Below, in pieces: positions 53,014-58,604 of a stretch of 58,604 nt of DNA. Position 1 is the first letter of the stretch; every line of letters begins with the position of its first letter. The stretch lies in assembly GCA_947491225.1 (NCBI GenBank), contig CANLIE010000018.1, positions 1 through 58,604 on the forward strand, written 5' to 3'. A model generated the notes under the pieces. That model saw only the letters and a list, made by a program, of their open reading frames with translations. It did not search any database and had not been told where the DNA came from. Made by a program: the position numbers and the translations under genes. The DNA comes from an uncultured Cellulophaga sp. (GTDB taxonomy: Bacteria; Bacteroidota; Bacteroidia; Flavobacteriales; Flavobacteriaceae).

Positions 53014-53274
53014 ATGGAAAACATAGAAATTCTTGGTTTTGTAGCAGCAACTTTAACAACAGCAGCCTATCTGCCTCAAGTATATAAAACTTGGAAGCTA
53101 AAATCTACCAAAGACATCTCTTTTAGTATGTATGCGGTAATGCTTACAGGCGTATTTCTATGGTTAATTTATGGAATCTTTTTAGACAGTCTTCCTATAA
53201 TAGCAGCAAATATTGTAACTGCATTTCTTTTATCATTTGTTATTGTATTAAAATTTAAATACAAAAATAATTAG
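53014..53274 (+). CDS. SemiSWEET-type sugar transporter
   Basis: 86 residues with three membrane helices, a single PQ-loop/MtN3 repeat: LTTAAYLPQVYKTWKLKSTK then SFSMYAVMLTGVFLWLIYG. Bacterial SemiSWEETs work as dimers and let sugars move along their gradient. It is a single gene. Confidence 0.92.
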   Translation: MENIEILGFVAATLTTAAYLPQVYKTWKLKSTKDISFSMYAVMLTGVFLWLIYGIFLDSLPIIAANIVTAFLLSFVIVLKFKYKNN

Positions 53275-53358
53275 ACATTTTGTCACATATAAAAACCTTG
53301 TATAATTTGGCTGGGTTTTTGCTTTTTAATTACTATATTTATTTTAAAATTAAAAATT

Positions 53359-54057
53359 ATGTTTACATATTATATTATTATTGGCGCAGTTGCTTTATTA
53401 AGTTGGATTGTTAGTAATAGACTAAAAAGCAAGTTTAAAAAGTATTCTAAGGTTCAGTTACGTAATGGAATGAGCGGTGCAGAAATTGCCGAAAAAATGC
53501 TAGCAGATAATGGCATTACAGATGTTAAGGTTACTTCTACACCAGGAATGCTAACTGATCATTACAACCCTACTAATAAAACAGTAAACCTAAGTGAAGG
53601 TGTTTACAGTCAACGTAATGCAGCAGCAGCAGCAGTTGCTGCCCATGAATGTGGGCACGCAGTACAACACGCACAAGCATATGAGTGGCTGACTATGCGT
53701 TCAAAATTAGTTCCTGTCGTAAGCGTAACCTCTAGTATGTCTCAATGGGTAGTTTACGGTGGTATTATTTTAATGGCGGTATCTGGTGTGGCTGGTGGCA
53801 TTGGTTTTTACATTGCCGTGGCTGGTTTAGTAATGATGGGGTTTGCAACATTATTCAGTTTTATAACATTGCCCGTAGAATATGATGCTAGTAACCGTGC
53901 GCTAGCGTGGTTAAAAAATAAAAATATGGTTAGCCAAGAAGAATATGCAGGTGCAGAAGATGCTTTAAAATGGGCTGCCAGAACATATTTGGTTGCCGCA
54001 TTAGGTGCATTGGCTTCATTAATATATTGGGCTTTTCAAGTATTTGGAAGAGATTAA
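53359..54057 (+). CDS. Membrane zinc metallopeptidase, YugP-like
   Basis: 232 residues. N-terminal membrane helix, then the zinc motif AAHECGHAVQHA (HExxH, ~100-105), followed by two or three helices. PTNKTVNLSEGVYSQRNAAA is family-typical. It belongs to the YugP/DUF2268-unrelated 'zinc metallopeptidase' family of Bacteroidota and Firmicutes. The substrate is unknown. A strong two-way terminator follows. Confidence 0.9.
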   Translation: MFTYYIIIGAVALLSWIVSNRLKSKFKKYSKVQLRNGMSGAEIAEKMLADNGITDVKVTSTPGMLTDHYNPTNKTVNLSEGVYSQRNAAAAAVAAHECGHAVQHAQAYEWLTMRSKLVPVVSVTSSMSQWVVYGGIILMAVSGVAGGIGFYIAVAGLVMMGFATLFSFITLPVEYDASNRALAWLKNKNMVSQEEYAGAEDALKWAARTYLVAALGALASLIYWAFQVFGRD

Positions 54058-54080
54058 TTGTATTTTTTAACACAAAAAAC

Positions 54081-54116
54081 AAAAGAGGGTGTTTAAGAAG
54101 TTAAACACCCTCTTTT
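54081..54116. terminator. Bidirectional terminator between YugP-like gene and lrp-like gene
   Basis: A perfect 16-bp stem AAAAGAGGGTGTTTAA and its complement, with loop GAAG, between convergent genes. Confidence 0.93.
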
Positions 54117-54119
54117 ATT

Positions 54120-54590
54120 TTAAATAGTTATTTGCCTATCTATTTGTTGATCTAGAGAAATAAAAGTTTCCGTCCTAGAAATTCCTTTTATTTGTTGTAT
54201 CTCTTTATTAAGTATTTGCATTAAATGCTCATTATCCTTACACAATACTTTTATAAGTATAGACCAATTACCTGTTGTATAATGACACTCTAATACCTCT
54301 GGTATTTTTTCAAGCTCTTTTACTGCACTTGGGTTGTTCATAGCCTTATCTAAAAATATACCAATATATGCCATTGTTGTATAGCCAAGAACTTTTGGGT
54401 TTAGTATAAATTTAGACCCAGACATAAGCCCAGATGCTTCTAGTTTTCGTAAACGCTGATGAATAGCTGCACCAGAAATACCAATTTTTCGAGCTATTTC
54501 TAAAATAGGCCTACGGGCATCTTGTATTAAGTATCTTATGATTTTCTTATCAATACCATCTATTTTTACTCTATCATTATCAAACTTCAT
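54120..54590 (-). CDS. Lrp/AsnC-family regulator
   Basis: 156 residues. The helix-turn-helix is ILEIARKIGISGAAIHQRLR (~30-50). The C-terminal RAM domain has LECHYTTGNWSILIKVLCKD, which binds an amino acid. The saccharopine dehydrogenase-like gene lies upstream in the same orientation, 272 bp away, and may be its target. The ligand is unknown. Confidence 0.9.
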   Translation of the reverse strand: MKFDNDRVKIDGIDKKIIRYLIQDARRPILEIARKIGISGAAIHQRLRKLEASGLMSGSKFILNPKVLGYTTMAYIGIFLDKAMNNPSAVKELEKIPEVLECHYTTGNWSILIKVLCKDNEHLMQILNKEIQQIKGISRTETFISLDQQIDRQITI

Positions 54591-54644
54591 AAATATAGTT
54601 TCAAATTATACCATAAATATATCAAAAGAGTTTTAAAAAATAAC

Positions 54645-54855
54645 TACCTGTTGTAAATTTTGAGTCAACTAGTTTCCTATGTAACGGGAGTAATTTTTTG
54701 ATTAGTATACCTGTTTTTAACAAAAAATCATTGTAGCACCTTAATTTAGCTCAGACTAATGTTCTCTTTAGCCTTATATTACTTAGCAGATATACAATTT
54801 TCACTTATTTCTATTATAAATTTACTTGAATTGGCAAAGTTTTATCAAAACGAAA
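54645..54855 (+). repeat. Intergenic repeat, copy B
   Basis: The partner of 48680-48856. It shares TACCTGTTGTAAATTTTGAG at the left and TTTCACTTATTTCTA, AATTTACTTGAATTGG and ATCAAAAC at the right. It is about 211 bp because of a longer middle. It fills most of the gap between the lrp-like and saccharopine dehydrogenase-like genes. Confidence 0.65.
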
Positions 54856-54862
54856 CAAACCA

Positions 54863-56236
54863 CTAACTGTATTCAAGTATAGAATTATACCCTTTATATG
54901 GTTTATCATACTCATTAAAAACTATTCCGTGTTTATTTAATTCAGATAAAATGGGCTCATACACTTCTCTTGATAGTGGTATTTGCACGCCATAAGTGTT
55001 TATTTTTCCATTTAAAATCAATAATGTAGCCATTGCTACGGGTAGTCCTACGGTTTTTGCCATTGCCGTATATGTTTGGTTTTTACCAACTACCACCATA
55101 TTGGAATCTATTTGTTTTCTTTCTCCATTAAACTCATAACCAAATTTATGATACATAACAATCATATCCTTGTCATCCTTGTCTAGCGTCCAACTTTGCT
55201 CTAAAATTTCTTGTAGTATTTGTGCAGGTGTGGCACTTTTTAGTGTTATTTTTTTGTTATCATCAAACAGGTGAAGCTCTAGTAATTTACCCCACATTAT
55301 ATCATCTTGATCAATCTTTAGGTAATGACGTAATTTAAGTTCTACTGTATTTGTTGGGGAATAGGGTAAAAATAAATTTGTAAACTCTCTGTAAGTCATT
55401 CCTTCTGAATTTTCAATGAAATAGCTATCATCTGTCATTCCTAATTCAACAAACATATTCCAGGCTTTGGAAAATCCAACACGCCGCATAGTTCCCCTAT
55501 ACAATGTTAATACATCTTGCAAACCATAAGCTTCTCTATATTTTAAAGAATCCCTATTAGCATATCCCTCAAAGCTACCAAAGCCTTGTATGTCAAAAAA
55601 CTCTGTTCTTCTAAAAAGTTTATGATAAGGTATGTACTTATAAGTACCTTCTTGTATAAACTTAGCCGCTCCTCCCTGACCAGCTAAAACAACGTTTCTA
55701 GGATTCCATGTAAACTTATAGTTCCATAAATTGTTATCACTTTCAGGTGCAATTAATCCGCCTGCAAAGGATTCAAACAATAAAATTTTACCCCCTTTAT
55801 CTCTTATGCGATCAATAATTTGCATTGCACTCATATGATCTATTCCTGGATCTAAACCAATCTCATTCATAAAAACAAGATTGTTTTTCTTAACCTCATC
55901 ATTTAAAGCCGTTAACTCTTTACTAATATATGATGCTGTTACTAGATGCTTCTTATACTTTATACAATCTTTTGCTACTACTAAATGTAGACTGGCTGGT
56001 AACATAGAAACTACAATTGTAGCTTTATTTATTAATTGTTTTCTTTCCTTATCATTAAAGATATTTAGTAGTACAATAGTACAAGATTTATGATCAGAAA
56101 TATGTTTTGATATATTTTCTGGCTTTAAGTCTGCAATGATTATGTGTAATTTTTCCTCATTAGCTTTACCTAATAAAAAATCCAATAAATAAGCTGTGGA
56201 TTTTCCGGCACCTAGCACAAGTATTTTTCTTAACAT
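54863..56236 (-). CDS. Saccharopine dehydrogenase family protein
   Basis: 457 residues. The Rossmann motif is ILVLGAGKSTAYLLDFLL at the N-terminus. EIGLDPGIDHMSAMQIIDR and the block ESFAGGLIAPESDNNLWNYK are typical of lysine-forming or lysine-degrading saccharopine reductases. In Bacteroidota it most likely acts in lysine breakdown through saccharopine or a related aminoadipate step. An Lrp-type regulator follows downstream on the same strand. Confidence 0.88.
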   Translation of the reverse strand: MLRKILVLGAGKSTAYLLDFLLGKANEEKLHIIIADLKPENISKHISDHKSCTIVLLNIFNDKERKQLINKATIVVSMLPASLHLVVAKDCIKYKKHLVTASYISKELTALNDEVKKNNLVFMNEIGLDPGIDHMSAMQIIDRIRDKGGKILLFESFAGGLIAPESDNNLWNYKFTWNPRNVVLAGQGGAAKFIQEGTYKYIPYHKLFRRTEFFDIQGFGSFEGYANRDSLKYREAYGLQDVLTLYRGTMRRVGFSKAWNMFVELGMTDDSYFIENSEGMTYREFTNLFLPYSPTNTVELKLRHYLKIDQDDIMWGKLLELHLFDDNKKITLKSATPAQILQEILEQSWTLDKDDKDMIVMYHKFGYEFNGERKQIDSNMVVVGKNQTYTAMAKTVGLPVAMATLLILNGKINTYGVQIPLSREVYEPILSELNKHGIVFNEYDKPYKGYNSILEYS

Positions 56237-56316
56237 CTGTTTTATTACTTTTGATATTATATCTGATATTCAATAATCAATTTGTTAAATTTATAAATTT
56301 ACAAACACTTTTTGTT

Positions 56317-56703
56317 ATGAACAAAACAATTTTATGTACAGGTGTGTTTTTTGGACTAACCGCAGTTATTTTTGGTGCCTTTGGCGCCCACGGACTTGAA
56401 GGTATCGTAGATGAAAAATCTATCTCTGCATATAAAACAGGGACGCAATATCAAATGTATCACGCCTTATTATTGCTTGTTTTAGGTGTTTTTCCAAAAA
56501 TTTCGCAAAAGAGTAAAAAATGGGTTTTCTACATCTTGGCTTCTGGTACTATTTTATTTTCATTCTCTATTTATTTGTTGACTTTAGACACTATATTAGG
56601 TTTTAATGCAAAACCAATTGGTATACTAACTCCTATAGGTGGCGTATTGTTAATTTTTGGCTGGATTTTATTAGGTTATCGTATATTTAAACATTTTAAC
56701 TAA
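56317..56703 (+). CDS. DUF423 membrane protein
   Basis: 128 residues from MNKTILCTGVFFGLTAVIFG. An upstream ATG at 56251 would add 22 residues before the conserved start, and I reject it. Four membrane helices. FGAFGAHGLEG, YQMYHALLLLVLG and FSFSIYLLTLD are DUF423 hallmarks. The function is unknown. Confidence 0.92.
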   Translation: MNKTILCTGVFFGLTAVIFGAFGAHGLEGIVDEKSISAYKTGTQYQMYHALLLLVLGVFPKISQKSKKWVFYILASGTILFSFSIYLLTLDTILGFNAKPIGILTPIGGVLLIFGWILLGYRIFKHFN

Positions 56704-56741
56704 ACATTTAACTTTTAAACGTTAAAACTATATTTTTTTTT

Positions 56742-56749
56742 TAGATTTG
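56742..56749 (+). promoter_or_regulatory. -7 element of pckA
   Basis: TAGATTTG matches TAnnTTTG and lies 21 bp before the pckA ATG. No clear TTTG -33 element is seen. Confidence 0.6.
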
Positions 56750-56770
56750 CAATAACAAAAAACTAAATAT

Positions 56771-58387
56771 ATGAGCACTAATAGTCCAGAAACGAAAACA
56801 ATTTCGTTAGAGGAATATGGTATTACCAGCACTGACATAAACTATCAATTATCTCCGTCAGAATTACACAAAATAACTTTAGAAAAAGATATGGGTAAAG
56901 AAGCTTCTTCTGGAGCTTTAGCAATTAATACTGGTGAATTTACAGGAAGGTCTCCTAAAGACAGATTTATTGTAAAAGATGAAGTAACTGCTGATAAAGT
57001 TTGGTGGGGAGACATAAATATCCCTTTTGATTCTGATAAGTTTGATGCACTTTATAATAAAGTAATTACTTATTTAAATAGCAAAGAACTTTATGTAAGA
57101 GATGCTTATGCATGTGCAGATAAAGATTATAAATTAAATATAAGGGTTATAAATGAATACCCTTGGTCTAATATGTTTGCTTACAATATGTTTTTAAGGC
57201 CTACCAAAGAGGAACTTGAAAGCTTTACTCCTGAATGGACAGTTATTAATGCCCCAGGATTTATGGCAGATGCAGACATAGATGGTACCCGCCAGCATAA
57301 TTTTGCAATTTTAAACTTTACCAAGAAGATTGCACTAATAGGAGGTACTGGTTATACTGGAGAGATTAAAAAAGGAATTTTTTCTGCTTTAAATTTTATA
57401 CTTCCTGTATACAAAAATACTTTACCAATGCACTGCTCTTCCAATATTGGAAAAGATGGTGATACTGCTATTTTCTTTGGCTTATCTGGAACTGGAAAAA
57501 CAACATTGTCAGCTGATCCTAACCGAAAATTAATTGGTGATGATGAGCACGGATGGACAAATGAAAACTCTGTCTTTAATTTTGAAGGTGGTTGTTATGC
57601 CAAAGTAATAAACCTTTCTCAAGAAAATGAACCAGAAATATATGGTGCCATTAAAAAAGGAGCTATTCTTGAGAACGTTATAATGGATGATAAGGGCATT
57701 GTAGATTTTACAAATACTTCTATTACCCAAAACACAAGAGTTAGCTATCCAATATATAATATAGATAATATACAAGTACCATCCATTGGTTCTAACCCCA
57801 AAAATATATTTTTCTTAACAGCAGATGCTTTTGGAGTTTTGCCTCCAATATCTAAACTAACCCCTAGCCAAGCGGCATACCATTTTATCTCTGGCTATAC
57901 AGCCAAAGTTGCAGGTACAGAAGCAGGTGTTGTAGAACCTGTTCCTTCTTTTTCTGCTTGCTTTGGAGCTCCGTTTATGCCATTGCATCCTACAAAATAT
58001 GCAGAAATGCTAAGTGTAAAAATGAAAGAAGCTGGTGTTAATGTATGGTTGGTAAATACTGGTTGGACCGGTGGCCCTTATGGTATAGGCACACGTATGA
58101 AATTAAAATATACTCGTGCAATGATAAACGCAGCCTTGAATGGAGATTTAGGACTGTACTCTTATGATAAATACCATATTCATTCCGTTTTTGGCGTAGC
58201 CCAACCAAGAGAATGTCCAGGTGTACCTACAGAAGTTCTAAGCCCAAGAACGACTTGGAATAATGATGAAAATTATTACAAAACTGCTTTTAAATTGGCT
58301 AATGCATTCCGTGAAAACTTTAAAAAGTTTGAATCCTATGCTAATGAAGAAATTAGAAGAGGTGGCCCACAACGTTATGCTCTCTAA
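56771..58387 (+). CDS. pckA: Phosphoenolpyruvate carboxykinase (ATP)
   Basis: 538 residues, standard for the ATP-using enzyme. FTGRSPKDRFIV is near the N-terminus. The kinase P-loop GLSGTGKTTLSADPNR is at ~240. The DDEHGW motif follows, with the second metal/substrate block NTGWTGGPYGIGTR at ~430. It turns oxaloacetate into phosphoenolpyruvate at the start of gluconeogenesis. It is a single gene with its own promoter and terminator. Confidence 0.97.
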   Translation: MSTNSPETKTISLEEYGITSTDINYQLSPSELHKITLEKDMGKEASSGALAINTGEFTGRSPKDRFIVKDEVTADKVWWGDINIPFDSDKFDALYNKVITYLNSKELYVRDAYACADKDYKLNIRVINEYPWSNMFAYNMFLRPTKEELESFTPEWTVINAPGFMADADIDGTRQHNFAILNFTKKIALIGGTGYTGEIKKGIFSALNFILPVYKNTLPMHCSSNIGKDGDTAIFFGLSGTGKTTLSADPNRKLIGDDEHGWTNENSVFNFEGGCYAKVINLSQENEPEIYGAIKKGAILENVIMDDKGIVDFTNTSITQNTRVSYPIYNIDNIQVPSIGSNPKNIFFLTADAFGVLPPISKLTPSQAAYHFISGYTAKVAGTEAGVVEPVPSFSACFGAPFMPLHPTKYAEMLSVKMKEAGVNVWLVNTGWTGGPYGIGTRMKLKYTRAMINAALNGDLGLYSYDKYHIHSVFGVAQPRECPGVPTEVLSPRTTWNNDENYYKTAFKLANAFRENFKKFESYANEEIRRGGPQRYAL

Positions 58388-58406
58388 TCTAAAGTTATAG
58401 ATATTG

Positions 58407-58438
58407 AAAAAGCCTCATTTAAAAAATGAGGCTTTTTT
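58407..58438 (+). terminator. Terminator after pckA
   Basis: Stem AAAAAGCCTCATTT/AAATGAGGCTTTTT with a 3-nt loop, then T-rich. Confidence 0.9.
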
Positions 58439-58543
58439 ATAGTATATAATTTTTTTATACTATTTTTTAGGGTTCCCCATTTTAATCACAAGCACTTTTA
58501 AATGAGTATATTATTTTGTAAATTGTATGTAAATACACAAACG

Positions 58544-58604
58544 ATGAAGATATTAAAAGAACTTGATAGACAGTCATTTACAGAGCGATTTACCACCAAT
58601 CAAG
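58544..58604 (+). CDS. Start of a gene cut by the window edge
   Basis: ATG at 58544, then an open frame reading MKILKELDRQSFTERF to the end. Only ~20 residues are present, so no family can be named. The position after a terminator and the good codon use suggest a real gene. Confidence 0.45.
   Translation, partial: MKILKELDRQSFTERFTTNQ

Noticed and set aside
53281-53325. Possible terminator or leader RNA between the SemiSWEET and YugP-like genes
   Set aside because: Only a weak hairpin (AAAACCTTG / TGGGTTTTT) could be formed; not strong enough to list.
1-58604. tRNA, rRNA or complete mobile elements
   Set aside because: No cloverleaf, rRNA segment, integrase or intact transposase was recognised on reading both strands. 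Only one IS200 remnant is present.

Overview
The window looks like chromosome from a member of the Flavobacteriaceae (Bacteroidota). The DNA is AT-rich. Upstream regions carry the Bacteroidota promoter -7 element TAnnTTTG and no clear Shine-Dalgarno sequences. The gene content is typical: type IX secretion (T9SS) sorting tails, a TonB receptor with an N-terminal carboxypeptidase-like domain, the ftsX-DUF3098-uppP-truB block, a TrxR-like ferredoxin reductase, and a TssD-type Hcp of the Bacteroidota type VI secretion system (T6SSiii). No tRNA, rRNA or CRISPR array was seen.

Region 1 (1-6435, minus strand) is the accessory part and the most interesting. Reading in the direction of transcription, it holds an extended TssD/Hcp gene interrupted by one in-frame TAG. 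Next comes a 537-aa metzincin-type zinc peptidase (HExxHxxGxxH plus an NYMDY Met-turn). Then follows an array of five paralogous lipoprotein genes, the last one broken. The first lipoprotein directly follows the peptidase. The next three are each preceded by a roughly 40-codon copy of the peptidase's 3' end, always Met-turn to stop. I read this as an orphan T6SSiii effector with an expanded set of immunity-like lipoproteins, built by repeated duplication of an [effector tail + immunity] cassette. An unrecognised 244-aa gene ends the array.

Region 2 (6.7-18.1 kb) is mixed metabolism. It has a DUF808 membrane protein, an XRE-cupin regulator, formimidoylglutamase, homogentisate dioxygenase, a nucleotidyltransferase, TrmL, LpxD, an SDR plus FAD amine oxidase pair, and a nitroreductase-like protein. 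It also has a candidate ~100-nt small RNA (about 10.94-11.03 kb), a gene-poor stretch with relics (12.1-13.0 kb) and an IS200 transposase remnant.

Region 3 (18.1-34.5 kb) starts with a MarR regulator behind a 46-bp perfect palindrome. It continues with a Pif1-like helicase, a penicillin acylase homologue, a TPM protein with a suspicious A9 tract at its start, and an ABC exporter. The ferredoxin/FNR pair, the Mrp/NifU Fe-S pair, TrmB/LysE/ATL and a PhoR/PhoB-like two-component system follow.

Region 4 (34.6-45 kb) is cell-surface biology: a TonB receptor with a 344-residue-repeat lipoprotein, a decayed TSP3/CARDB/T9SS gene, two tiny proteins that are little more than T9SS sorting tails, and a LuxE-like protein. 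Tag glycosylase and a thioredoxin-like protein close the region.

Region 5 (45-58.6 kb) is housekeeping: a TonB-like protein, truB, uppP, ftsX, a UbiA prenyltransferase, and leuS with two repeat-derived in-frame insertions. A SemiSWEET, a YugP-like peptidase, an Lrp regulator next to a saccharopine dehydrogenase family protein, DUF423, pckA and a truncated gene at the edge complete it. Two copies of a ~180-210-bp intergenic repeat lie here.

A cross-cutting signal is a CRP/FNR-type site (TGA-N6-TCA) upstream of three redox genes, each exactly 22 nt from the -7 element.
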